Shown in pieces: positions 1-11,414 of a stretch of 64,000 nucleotides of DNA. The notes under the pieces were generated by a model that was given only the letters and a program-made list of their open reading frames with translations, did no database searches and was not told where the DNA came from. The stretch comes from Macrotrachela quadricornifera (Eukaryota; Rotifera; Eurotatoria; Philodinida; Philodinidae): contig JAJEKB010016749.1 in assembly GCA_022393335.1 (NCBI GenBank), forward strand, positions 1 through 64,000. The letters are read 5' to 3'. Position 1 is the stretch's first letter, and each line of letters starts with the position of its first letter. The position numbers and the translations under genes are program-made.

Positions 1-656
1 TCAGTGTTATTCCCGTTTCTCATTTGTCTTTAAACCTCTACACCTCAAACTTTGTAGTTATGTAGCACTATACAAGCACAACAATCTATCAAAGTTTCAA
101 CGAATTTGCTTTTGTAGATAGCGAGAAAGAGAGATTTTAAAAAGGCTTCAGAACTTCTGGAACACCCTTTGCAGTAAAATCATTTATCAGTAGTTAATGA
201 TGAAATGATTTATAAAATAATTCGAAATTTCTATATTTTGTGAGACACAATCCAGAATAAGTGTTGAAATATAGAATAGAAATTTTGGGCTCAACTGCAA
301 TCTCCCTTCCTAGAACTGTTAGATATTTTCAACAATGACACATCACAAATGTGACAGACACGTTAGAAACGACTGACCATAGACATAATAGACATTCTTA
401 CTAACTGTTTATTCTATAGGTTCAGGAGAAATTAAATTTATCCTGTTTTATTTTTCTACGCTCATAAATCTTAAACAAGTGAAAGAATAGGAAGTATAAC
501 AATGAGCGATAAGTGTGAGAGTAAGGGGATACGGCATAAAATCTAAAACAATCAAAGAAAATAAACGCCTAAGTATCATACAAAGAAAAGTAAACTAGAA
601 TAATGTTAATATTTCGTGGACCTCCAATTATGCTACATTCTACTAACGGGGGAATG
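1..656. other. Intergenic sequence, nothing recognised
   Basis: A+T-rich sequence. I see no convincing reading frame, RNA gene or repeat here. Confidence 0.5.
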
Positions 657-704
657 TTTTCAACTGTGAAATCACTTTTGGATTCGAACTCTGTGTAAGG
701 TAAA

Positions 705-1197
705 TCTCAGTGATGTATGAATACTCTCACAAAGATGACGAGCTTCGACCTTTCTTTCACGAGATATACACATTTTGGTAGAATTTTAGTTTCTGCACAG
801 TATATACTAACAACATGAATGGTGGTATTTTGGTCTGCAATTTCGCTCACACATAAGTCTATTTAGGGACAGAATATCTGAACAAGTCAGCTCAAAAGAA
901 TGTGTCCTTTCTGAAATATCAAAGTCTCAAAAAACAGAAATCTTAGCATTCTTTGTGAAATTGAGTTTTTTTTTTGGGACTTTTATATCTGAAGAAGGAC
1001 ACATTCTTTTGAGCTGACATATTCAGATACTCTATCTCTAAATAGAGCTATTTATGAGCGAAACTACTGGCCAAAATACCATCATTCAAGTTCTTAGTAT
1101 ATGCTGTGCAGAAGATAAAATTCTAGTAAAATGTGTATACCTCTTGAAAGAAAGGTCGAAGCTCGTCATCCTTTTAAGAGTATTCATACATCATTGA
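705..1197. mobile_element. Foldback element inserted in the outer left arm
   Basis: The two arms (about 705-930 and 980-1197) are near-perfect reverse complements. They share the end sequence gtgatgtatgaatac and the block gacgagcttcgacc near the ends, and gctcaaaagaatgtgtcc near the centre. The spacer is about 60 bp. The matching place in the right outer arm (about 5305-5312) lacks this block, so it is an insertion. There is no coding capacity. Confidence 0.75.
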
Positions 1198-1490
1198 CGA
1201 GAGAACATATCCAGGTGTTAAATCACTTTTGAATCGAGCATATACCAAAACGATAGACCTTAGTGTGTTATTAAATACCCTATAAGGATTTGATATTCCA
1301 GACCTCCTGAGTAGAGATATACGATCATTACTATACTAATATTCAATATAAGTGTACCCATAAAATCTCGACAAATCGATCTGGTGATAATGCTCAAATC
1401 TACTAAAGTTTCCAGAGTTTGTAGAACTCTTCTTGCTAATCATTTTCGTAACAAGATTTTTAGATTTAGAGCATGTTTTCGTAGAAATAC

Positions 1491-2430
1491 AGATCAAATA
1501 CCAAAAAATGCATTATATTGTATTATTTTGCAAAAAATAAAAGTTATAGTTTTTTAAAAAAAGGTAATAGTTCATCACTAACCATTCGAATCTTTAAATT
1601 AATTATACATTCAGATTCCTCGTGAGAAACTGCACCATATATTTATGAGCTGAAAAATTTCATATACAATAAAAAAAAGTTCGGTACATGTGAAAAAGAT
1701 TGGAAATATGTTGAAAATCTGAAAAAACGAATAAAAAAATCTACAAAACCTTTAAAGGATCTTCCCCTGGATACACAGGAAGATCCTTTTTGTCTCGAAA
1801 CCTTTTTAAGTTTCGTAGAGCAAAAAAATGGATTTGTAGGCACATACAAAACCTTCAAAGTTTCGTATTAAATATAATGGTTTTATACAAAACCCAGTGC
1901 GAAACCATAAGGTTAAATACGAAACTTTGAAGGTTTCATATATGCCTTCAACTCCATTTTTTTGCTCTACGAAACTTAAAAAGGTTTCGAGACAAAAAGG
2001 ATCTTCTCGTGTATCCAGGGGAAGATCCTTTAAAGGTTTTGTAGATTTTTTTATTCGTTTTTTCAAACTTTCAACATATTTCCAATCTTTTTCACATGTA
2101 CCGAACCTTTTTTGAGGGTCCGGTAAAGGTCCTACTTTTTTTAGAGTGTATTTGTATACGATCTACGTGCTGACTACATAATACGCTAGCGAAGATAAGT
2201 GTATTCAAAATTGAATGATAAAATCGAGCTAAACTCCATTGGTGACCTAACCCATACGATAATATCCAACTCTTTAAGAATTCTGAAGCAGCTTTTCACG
2301 AGGAATCTGAATGTGTAATTAATTTAAAGATTCGAATGGTTAGTGATGAACTATTACCTTTTTATAAAAAACTGTAACTTTTATTTTTTGCAAAATAATA
2401 CAATATAATGCATTTTTTGGTATTTGATCT
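1491..2430. mobile_element. Second foldback element, itself containing a palindrome
   Basis: The outer arms (about 1491-1632 and 2288-2430) are reverse complements. Inside lies another inverted repeat (about 1668-1860 against 1915-2118) with the blocks ttcggtacatgtgaaaaaga and its complement. The short reading frames here are products of the palindrome: the same peptide appears on both strands. The right outer arm runs directly from gatgacatggg to ctgtatttctac without this block, which marks it as an insertion. Confidence 0.75.
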
Positions 2431-2639
2431 CCCATGTCATCAAAATCGGGCAAAAATCGACGATTTTATCACGATACCTCGGCCGATAAATCGTGCGGTT
2501 AATCGCGATAAAATCGTCCAAAATGATGATTTTTATTGATTTTTTTGTCGGATTTTGCAACAAAATCGCGATCAATGCACGGTTAAATCGCGATTTGCCT
2601 TGAATTGATAAGCGTTTTATTTCTATCCTTAATTTCATA

Positions 2640-2890
2640 TCTAATCTCTTATTTCTGTCCTTAACCTCTTAATTCTATTCCCTTATTTATATCCCTTACT
2701 TATTTTTATCCTAAATCCCTTCATTCTATATCTACCCCTATCCCTATCCTTAATTCTATATGTACCCGCCGATTTCTATTCTTAAACCCATAATTCTATA
2801 TCTACCTCCCTATTTCTATACTTAACCTCTTCTTCCTATCACTAACTCTTTATTTCTATATCTGATTCCTTATTTCTACATATAACTCTC
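2640..2890. repeat. Degenerate pyrimidine-rich simple repeat
   Basis: Imperfect copies of a unit like cttatttctatccttaac follow each other with strong C+T bias on the plus strand. A similar stretch occurs at about 16,920-17,080. Confidence 0.6.
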
Positions 2891-3422
2891 AGGAGTATAT
2901 ACAACCCTTTATAACTATTACTGACTCGTTACTCTTATGCTTATACTATAATGAAACTTTTATTTGTATATTGAAGTTATTATATTAGTATCTTACCACT
3001 TGCAACTATATCTGACTTAATACCTGTGTCTAACCCTTCATAACTGTGCCTTTCCTATCGTAGTTATGCTTCATATTCGAATACCCATATCTCTTCATTG
3101 CTAACAAAGTGTGAATTCTTATATCGATCCTGAATCACCTATTACTAGCGGTTAGCGTTTATACCTATATCCAACTCAATAAAACAGTGTCTAACCTCGG
3201 CTTATATGCTCAGCAGAAAAGTTTTAAAAAATGTTAAAACTTTTGTGTTTGCTCAAAAAAAATAATTTCACATTCTTCAGTAAGTTTCAAAAAAGATTTA
3301 ATGCTTTAGCATTCGTATGAAGTTAGCATTAGCACAATAAACATTTATCTTACTTATGTAAGCTTTATTTGGGTATATAAGTAGAGTTATAATGTGCAAA
3401 GAGAACAAAATTGTTGTGACAC

Positions 3423-4047
3423 TAACGAGGGAACCTTTCCAACTGATACACTCTGTTTGAGCTCATATTTTTCCTATAGGTAGGACTCAAAGTGTAGATA
3501 AAAGCTCTAAAAGGGTTCGTCCCCATAACCTGTTGTTGTTGAGATATTGTGTCTTTAGGTTATTAGAATAACTCACTGCCATGGTCCCCCTCAGGGCCAT
3601 CAAAAAAACTTATTTTCGAATTTTGACTTGAAATTTTGTAAAGAGAGAGGCCCCAATGAGAGTCGTTTACTGTAAAAGTTTCAGACCTATTCCTTGTTCT
3701 TATGCTAGAATACGACTATGGTAACCTAATGTCACTTGCATAAGCAAGGTCTAGTGTTCTTATTTCCGGTTAAGAGCATTCAACAAAGCTGAAATTTTCA
3801 CAATAAACGACTCTTGTTGAAACCTCTCTCTTTACAAAATTTCAAGTCAAAATTCGAAAATAAGTTTTTTTGATGGCCCTGAGGGGACCTCAGCAGTGAG
3901 TTATTCTAATATCTTAAAGACACAATATCTCAACAACAACAGGTTATGGGGACGAACCCTTTTAGAGCTTTTATCTACACTTTGAGTCCTACCTATAGGA
4001 AAAATATGAGCACAAACAGAGTGTATCAGTTGGAAAGGTTCCCTCGT
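3423..4047. mobile_element. Foldback element with arms of about 260 bp
   Basis: The left arm (about 3423-3690) and right arm (about 3785-4047) are near-identical reverse complements. The ends read acgagggaacctttccaac and its complement. The spacer of about 95 bp contains no gene. This is typical of a non-autonomous hairpin-forming element. Confidence 0.75.
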
Positions 4048-4739
4048 AAGGACAAATGTTCAAAAATACAACAAGTGTAGTGTTGTGTTGTTAGGAACAG
4101 TATTTGTTTGCATAATGCCGATGCTAACTTAATACAATTGCGAAAATGTCTAATGACTTTGTTAACACTAATAGAGATGCTCTGCATTCGTTTTTCAATT
4201 TTAATAGAGAAATATTAGAGATAGTGTTAAATAATGAAATCCCATAGCTAAGACGATGGTACTGCTCTAATCTCTCGTACCTATTATCTGAGGGTCTTTC
4301 ACCTAACCATATAGAAGCCTTTATATTCGATCTTAGCATATTTATTGATGTCAATCCACTTAAGTCTGACAATAATCTGGTGCATATGTTTCACCTCTCA
4401 ATATCTATTTTCATCTAGCTGCATTATATGTATCTTATGTCTTTTTTTATTTCGATATTCATGAATGTCTCCTGATATGAGAGCGACACGAAAGTAATCA
4501 CATCAATAGTAGAAATTTATTTTATGAATAATCATTTTTCACACAACAGAGTTACTGATTTTGATCGTAAATGCTTCCTTTAGAATTGCTGTTTACCCTT
4601 TTCTGAATTAAAAAATATTAAATTCACTAAGTCTGTTATTTAGTCACAACTTAGCAGGAATATAAAAAGTCGCCGATTAATCGAGATTAATTGGTGATTT
4701 GTTTCTCGAAATCAAGGTTTAACGTCATTATTTTATAAA

Positions 4740-4990
4740 ATGGTCGATTAATCGCGATTCATTGTCAAAGCTGAAAAAAAATCGTCGATTAATCGCGACT
4801 CATTGTCAAAGCTCAAAAAAATTGTCGATTAATCGCGATTCCTTGCCAAAATTCAAAAAATCGTCGATTAATCGCGGTTGATTGTTGAAGCTCAAAAAAA
4901 TCGGCGAGAAATCGTGATTAAATCGCGATTTTTGATCAAAATCGCGATTAATCATCCATATTTTGCAAAATCGCGAGTAATCGTCCAAAA
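4740..4990. repeat. Tandem repeat, about 40 bp unit
   Basis: At least four copies of a unit beginning tcgattaatcgcgatt and followed by a caaagctcaaaaaaat-like tract start near 4744, 4785, 4825 and 4864. The core is itself palindromic. Related motifs lie in the opposite arm at about 2450-2600. Confidence 0.7.
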
Positions 4991-5366
4991 CAAGGCGATT
5001 TTGATGACATGGGCTGTATTTCTACGAAAACATGCTCTAAATCTAAAAATCTTGTTACGAAAATGATTAGCAAGAAGAGTTCTACAAACTCTGGAAACTT
5101 TAGTAGATTTGAACATTATCACCAGATCGATTTGTCGAGATTTTATGGGTACACTTATATTGAAAATTAGTATAGTAATGATCGTATATCTCTACTCAGG
5201 AGGTCTGGAATATCAAATCCTTATAGGGTATTTAATAACATACTAAGGTCTATCGTTTTGGCATATGCTCGATTCAAAAGCGATTTAACACCTGGATATG
5301 TTCTCTCGTGAGTTTTACCTTACACAAAGTTCGAATCCAAAAGTGATTTCACAGTTGAAAATGATT

Positions 5367-6929
5367 CCTTGTAAGCTCTAATTGGATCTATCAGTTTACC
5401 AGAATTTCACTTTATAGATGTGTTTTCGTAATTGTTATCCTCAGTCAGGAGATATTCTCGATGTGTTCACTTTCGTCTTCACGCTCATCCTAAAACTGGG
5501 AAGAAATTCAGCATAAATTTTTATGCCAATTAAGAGAAATTGTATTATATTAGAATTATTTTATAATTCATAAGTGTCATTAAAGGAATTATTTAATTTT
5601 TTGCAAAATAGCCTTTGAAAAACAGTATTTTACAAAAACAGTTGTATCGGTCACAACTTTATGAAAACAAGACATATAGACTCAGTAACGAATTTCGAAC
5701 ACATAGCACATTACTTCTAGCGAAAACCTTCATTAAATCATGAATGTACATTTTTTTAGCATTTGAACAAAGCGTCAAGAATGGTCAACTTCACCAGTTT
5801 CCAAACAAAAATATTTTATATCATGCCCAAGCATACCTTCGATTCAAACTATTTTTCTACCAGTGTTGGCTTTAGTTAGTTCTATGATTCTTTTATTTTT
5901 GATTTTATTTCTCAAAAAAGCATAAAAGTTGAACTATCGCAATTATAACAACCGACTATTTTTTTTTGACCGCCTTCATTAACTGATACTCTCTCATCCT
6001 TTAAATTAGATTGTGTTTTTGATGTCGACAAGACGATTGATATCACTGTTGAGTAGATACAGAGTCAAAGGTGAGGGTAGGGTGAGTATAGCTACCACAA
6101 TAACTAAATATTTCGATGTTATTGAAACAATCCTATTTATTTGGTTGTAGATGAATTTTATTGTAAAATATGAACTAAATCAAATAACGGAGTTGTAATA
6201 AGCACACAGATAGAATAGTGACAATAAAAACAAAAAGAAAAAAAATGTATGGACTGTTAAAATTAGTTGGGAAAGAGTAAATATAAATAGGGTGGAGGGT
6301 TAACCTATAGGTAGAAATGGAATGGGTAGACTGCTATCTATAAAGATGAATAAGGAAAATGAAATAAATAGAACACAATGTTATGGGACAATACTTAATT
6401 CTTATCAGCCGTATCGTTGCCATGACAAAATAGGATAGAGATTCTCTGTTTTGTATGATATTGAATATGTTGTATCATGTTGTTCTGACGAATTTGCATG
6501 ATTTCGTTAATTTTGTTAATGCTCGAAATATCTTTGTTGTTTGATTGTAGATTAAGTAATTTATCTTTTTTATGAAGAATTTTTTATGCAAGATCATCTG
6601 TGATTTCTTGTGCTATTATTAATGTTTTAGTTGCTAAGTTTTTGATAAATGTTTCAGTTGAATTTTCAGTGGTCATATATGAACTGATGTTTCATATTGA
6701 TTGTAGGTCAAATATGATTTGAGTCAAAATAAGAGGTACTTTTTGTAATGTTAGCTCTTGAAAAGTACATTTACATCGTTTTGTTGTTGTCTTCGTTGTT
6801 GTGTATATATATTAGTGAATCATAGTTTAAATAGAGCTATTTCTGATCTGAGCTTTTGTTCTTCATTAGTTACTTGCTAAATTATTATCGCTGAATTAGT
6901 CTAAATAACATTAAGTAAATGAAATTAAA
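5367..6929. other. Intergenic sequence, nothing recognised
   Basis: A+T-rich sequence without a convincing gene. Minus-strand coding decay may begin near 6,400, but I cannot follow a frame for any useful length there. Confidence 0.4.
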
Positions 6930-7411
6930 AAAAAGATGATATTTTAACAGCTGCAATTGGTGTTGGTTTTAAATTATAAAAAGCATGAGCATACTGATGT
7001 ACTTTGGCATCTGAATGGAGCATCTATCTGCGTCGTTTAAGTTCCATACGGAATTGATATTTATCCTTTTGTGCGAGATCATTAATCAAATCAATGAGTT
7101 GTTGATTTGTATCAGTATTGACAGGTGTTGGTTTAGATGCTCATTAAGTTCATGTTCAATTTGTTTTAATTCTTGTTGATATTTTGTTAACGTTGTTCAA
7201 TGATTATTTTCGAACGACCATATGTCTAACACATTGAATTAATGGCAGCCATTACTTTCGAGAGTTGTCCACTCCAAATTCCTCCTGTTGTACCAACATG
7301 ATAAGAATATGTCCATTGTTCGACTTGCAATTTTGAGTAATTTATTTTGTTTATCAGTTGCACTAATTGACGAGCACAATAATAATAATGCTCTATAGGC
7401 TTATCGCCCAT
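6930..7411 (-). pseudogene. Decayed minus-strand coding sequence, unknown family
   Basis: On the minus strand, two protein-like stretches can be read across stops and frame changes. One is a segment of about 60 residues with the motif GTTGGIWSGQLSKVMAAIN (7411-7226). The other is a lysine/arginine-rich segment with DLINDLAQKDKYQFRMELK, followed after an in-frame stop by HSDAKVHQYAHAFYNLKPTP (about 7110-6940). Amino-acid composition and continuity look like a former gene and not chance. I do not recognise the family. It may once have been joined to the open frame at 8337-8790 on the same strand, but I cannot show this. Confidence 0.35.
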
Positions 7412-8336
7412 TTCGGCCGGCCGCGATTATTATTACTAGTTTTCTACATGCAGCCGGGTTCTATCGCCTTTTCTTTTTACAGACGGCGGTATCTGCATCT
7501 TCTTCCGTCCAACATACTGACTAAAGGTATAGTCAACACGAATGATTCATGTGAAATGAATCATTTGAGACAACTTGGCCATTAGTGACTTGTCCAAGGT
7601 CATTTCATGGATGATGTTATTGAGGTTTGAACGCAATAGCTTGTGGCTGCGTGTCAAGTAACGTAACTACTCAATCATGGCGGCTTAATTGACGAGTAAA
7701 GATTTATATTTCTTCATTATTTAATATTTGTGTGAGTGTATTTATTTTCTTATTGATTGAGAGTGTTATTAATAACATTTCTTTAAAAGCCATACTGGAT
7801 AGTACGAAATAGTTCAATAAAAAAACAGTTGGATCCATATTTGAATCAATTTCCAAAGGAAAACATTTCTTTTTCATAAAAAATGACAATGAAGACGTTG
7901 ATGACGTTTCTATCGTATCGATTTATTTTGTATGAGACTGTTTATATTGTTTGTTTCTTTTATTTGGTAATTTTTTTTCGACTGTATATCTTGTCGATAA
8001 TATTTCTTAGTGAAACGTTGTGTATGTTGATAATTTTTATTTTTTAGTTTCTTGTGGTTGTTCATCTTTGTTCATATTCATGATTGCCGCAACGTGGGTG
8101 AAAAATATTTGAAATAGAAATAATAGAAACTGAATTTGAATAAGATAGATACGATAAATAGACAACAATATCATAATCAAACAAACAAAAAACTAATAAG
8201 AATAAACAAATGAATAATAGATGAAAGCAAAAAGAAGGAATGGTGAATGTTTGTTTATTCCTTTTTTAACATTGAAGGAAACATTCTAGTAGATAGTTGA
8301 TATTTCACAAATGATCATGAAATAATCCGTTGTGGT

Positions 8337-8790
8337 TCATTTAGTTTTGATTCTAATATAGAAAAGAAAAAAAGAAAAAAAACCTTCTATATGATACAAT
8401 AAAGATAGATACGATTCGTCATTATTCTGTTTCAATGGATCTTTCAATAATGATGCTGATGGATGTTTTTTTGAGAGTTCAAATTCTGTATATGGGTTAT
8501 TTCTGTAACTAACAGCTAATGGAATACTTGTATTGGCCAAATCCTTGAAAAAATTATCATGAATTGTATAGATTTCTCGTGCTAAATCTTTGGATCGTAC
8601 TTCATATTTACAATGAATAAATAAAATATTATCGAATTTAGTACGTTTTCGTTTGATGATTACTTTAGTTGTTGATATATCTATTTGTCTAACATTACAA
8701 ACATTGAAATTCTCGTTGATGATATCAACTGCAGCTGCATTTTTGGCAACTTGTATTTGTTTTGCTGTTGATGTTATGACAGGAGATACT
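8337..8790 (-). CDS. Partial uncharacterised protein (C-terminal part)
   Basis: A minus-strand frame stays open for about 150 codons from about 8790 to the stop at 8337. It has no early methionine: the first is at 8540, so the 5' part is probably in a lost or unseen exon. The peptide has a basic middle (TTKVIIKRKRTKFDN), then KYEVRSKDLAREIY and NPYTEFELSKKHPSASLL. The final roughly 15 residues are hydrophobic and may be read-through of an intron. The upstream side runs straight into the satellite-like repeat at 8.85 kb, suggesting truncation. I do not recognise the family. It may be a fragment of a transposon-encoded protein or of a host gene. Confidence 0.35.
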
Positions 8791-8849
8791 CCCCTACCAT
8801 AAAGAATCCCTTAATTCATTTCATACTATCAGGTTACTGATGCTCCGCT

Positions 8850-9660
8850 ATTCTTTTCTTTCTCTTGTTGACGTAGAATATCTCAATCTAGGATTCAAGT
8901 ATTTCCGGCTACGATTCACTCCACGAGCGATTCCAACGTTATCAACACTGGTTCCGTATGCATCTCAACGAGCTCTACCAGTTCAAGCTTCACTTTTTGT
9001 CTTTAAACCTTCCTAAGCCAGAAAAATGCAAAAAAAAACATACAAAATTCACCTGAAAAGAACCCTATAAGTTTGTAATACCGCCTACGATTCGCTTTGA
9101 AAGCAATTATAATATAACCAACACTTGTTCCAGATGCATTTCGACGCGCTCTTTCAATTCGACATATTATTTTCCCTCCAAGACTCATCATTGGCCCTAA
9201 AAATGGCCAAATACTCCCCTCCCCACAGAATTCCTTAAAACTCTGTAAAATCTCCTACCATTCGCTCTGAAATCGATTCTAATACAACCAATGCTCGTTC
9301 CAGATATATCTCGATGTGCTCTATCGATTCTATACATTCTTTTTCTTCCTAGACCCTTCCTTGACCCCCAAAAATGGTCAAATACTCTCCCCCTCCTCCG
9401 GGAATTCTCCCAAATCTAATTAATCTCGTATATAATTCGCTATGACAGCGATTTTAATACGACCAATGCTGGTTCTAGATAGATCTCGATGCGCTCTATC
9501 AATTTCACATGTTATTTTTCCTCGTAGATCTTTCATTGTTCTGTACAACAGCGGAATACCACTCCATCAATATTCAAATTTCATTCTCTTCGATGCACAA
9601 TACTTTTTAAATTAATTTTTTCAGAAATAATGATGCTACCAAATAGATCTCAATGAGAAC
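8850..9660. repeat. Degenerate tandem repeat, about 160-180 bp unit
   Basis: Four to five diverged copies share a block like atctcgatgcgctctatcgatt (starts near 8961, 9137, 9317, 9485 and 9645) and a second block like accaatgctcgttccaga. Copies also share C-rich stretches such as aaatactcccctcc. Divergence is substantial, so the array is old. Confidence 0.65.
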
Positions 9661-10162
9661 TATCGATTTTATACGTCATTTATTAATTTTGATCGAGCCA
9701 GGACTGAGAAAAATACTAATTACTCTCCAACAAGCTACATTTGTATAAAGCAACATCGATTATTGCCTGGAAATAATCAGTCAATCGTTTTGCAAGGAAA
9801 AAAAGACAACATTGGCCTCTATATTATACAGATGAATTGGAAAAAAATTCTATTGATTACCGAAATTGAGACAATAGGAGAAGCTAAATTTTATTAGTTT
9901 CATTCTTTTATTGAATTGATTGATTCATACGCATGAAACAGTTGTAGAAGAATAAAAATCTGATTGGCTGACTTATTTCATTAATGATTTTCCAAAAATA
10001 AGAAAGATGGCATGCGTTATTGAGTTGATATATTAGGCCGAAAACACACTACAGAAATAAAGCTGGTTTATTCTTGCTTTAAATTAACACACGTTCACAC
10101 TAAACAACTAAATTACCAATAGGAGTAGGTGTTTCACCCCTATCATGGAGCGAAATACGTAA
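9661..10162. other. Intergenic sequence, nothing recognised
   Basis: A+T-rich sequence with no supported feature. Confidence 0.4.
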
Positions 10163-10454
10163 TAACTAGTGGCAGCGCCAGACTACTAGCGCCCTCTTGT
10201 TTTGGGTGGACAGTGAGAGATGGCGCCACCTATACACACGTCAAATTTTGGAGGATGTGTGAGACTATTAGAGTGGCTAGGAGTGGAAATAGAACACCCG
10301 CTTCTCTGTTGTTCTAGAGAGAGCAATAGACGGTGTTGCTACCCTATTGACACTGTGTTTTATTCAAAATATGATCTGCATATAGGTGGCGCCACCTTCC
10401 ACTGCCCGCCCAAAGCAAGAGGGGTACTAGTAGTTTGGCGCCGCTGCTAGTAAG
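10163..10454. mobile_element. GC-rich MITE with inverted ends
   Basis: About 290 bp, clearly richer in G+C than its surroundings. The first roughly 65 bp and last roughly 70 bp are imperfect reverse complements, with shared blocks gactactagcgccctcttg (diverged in the other arm) and ggcgccacctata. Short plus-strand frames run across it but are not gene-like. The centre (about 10,250-10,370) holds no recognisable coding sequence. Confidence 0.65.
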
Positions 10455-11034
10455 AACAATTATTAGTTCATTGAGAGATGTTACTGTTCTATGCGTATAT
10501 TCTTTTTAAGTATTGTAGAATATATTATCAAAAATATAAGATACATTGAACTATTGTCTATCCAAAAAAAGAATGGTATGTGAATATTTTTTGAATAACT
10601 TTTGAACGATGAAAGCTAGAGAGCTGTGATTTTCACCATTGTAAAGAAGAGATGAAGATGCATCAATTCGTATAGTACAGGTGTTTTTAGGAAACCTCTC
10701 AAAATTTTTTTTTAAACAATTTTCGAAAAATATTGCCGAAAACTTGAATTTCTATTTTATGAGAAAAACAGAAAAAGTGACTTTTTTTACAGAAATTAAT
10801 ACAAAAAACTGCTAAGAATTTCCACTAGGATACTTATAACTTTTGATTGAATAGACCTAAAAGTCTTGGCTTTACATATAGTTTGTAGATCTTCTGCTAG
10901 CCGTTCAATTGCATAGAAAATTATTGAAAAATCACATCAGTCACCTTACACAATGTTCTTTTTCAAAAATGTCGATTAAAGTCTTTGAGAAGAGTATGCA
11001 AAATTATTTTAATAATGCACAGTTGGTAAACCTG

Positions 11035-11215
11035 AATTTCGTCGAAAAATAAAAATGTCGAAAGGAGAAAATGTCGAAAAAAAACTGGACAAATGCCGAA
11101 AATAAAAATGTCGAACATAAAAATACCGAAAGATAAATGTCGAAATGTCGAAATGTTGAAATATCGAAGTTTGAAATGTCGAAAGAGAAAATTGTCGAAA
11201 GTGGAAAGTGTCCAA
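11035..11215 (+). repeat. Subterminal tgtcgaaa array, left side of MULE
   Basis: About fifteen irregularly spaced copies of tgtcgaaa, often separated by aaataaaa. It mirrors the array at 13,322-13,512 in opposite orientation. Such subterminal arrays often serve as transposase-binding sites in MULEs; that role is inferred here. Confidence 0.75.
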
Positions 11216-11414
11216 AGATGGCATATAAAAATACCAAAAAAAGTATTGTTGTCATGTTGTTGAGTAAAATGTTTTAATTTAATTTTAGAAATATTATAAC
11301 CATGTTCTGGAGGAAAAAATGTAAAAAATACACTTGGAAAGAAAAAAATTGTAGAACAATAAAAGGCATAAATAACTTGATAAATCAACAAGTATTTTAC
11401 AAATACATTCTTAT

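Larger units (their letters stand above)
657..5366. repeat. Large composite inverted repeat (outer palindrome)
   Basis: The left arm is 657-704 plus 1198-1490 and continues at 2431. It is the reverse complement of an uninterrupted right arm at about 5010-5366. The left arm is cut twice by smaller palindromes (705-1197 and 1491-2430), while the right arm has neither. The right arm therefore shows what the left arm looked like before the insertions. The inner parts of both arms carry short repeats around the motif cgattaatcgcgatt; on the right (about 4740-4910) they form a tandem array with a period near 40 bp. A further palindrome lies at 3423-4047. I see no transposase in it. It is most simply read as a foldback-type non-autonomous element or a chromosomal palindrome. 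Confidence 0.75.

Noticed and set aside
1643..2115. Overlapping frames on both strands encoding nearly the same peptide
   Set aside because: They come from a palindrome: the two arms give the same translation on opposite strands, and there is no domain or codon signature of a gene.
5310..5345. tRNA B-box-like gttcgaatcc
   Set aside because: No acceptor stem, A box or cloverleaf can be formed around it. It lies in a palindrome arm and reappears inverted at about 677. I found no tRNA or rRNA in the window.
10963..11391. 142-codon Phe/His-rich minus-strand frame
   Set aside because: It runs through the tgtcgaaa array and inherits its periodicity (STF/DIF repeats). It is a by-product of the MULE subterminal repeat.
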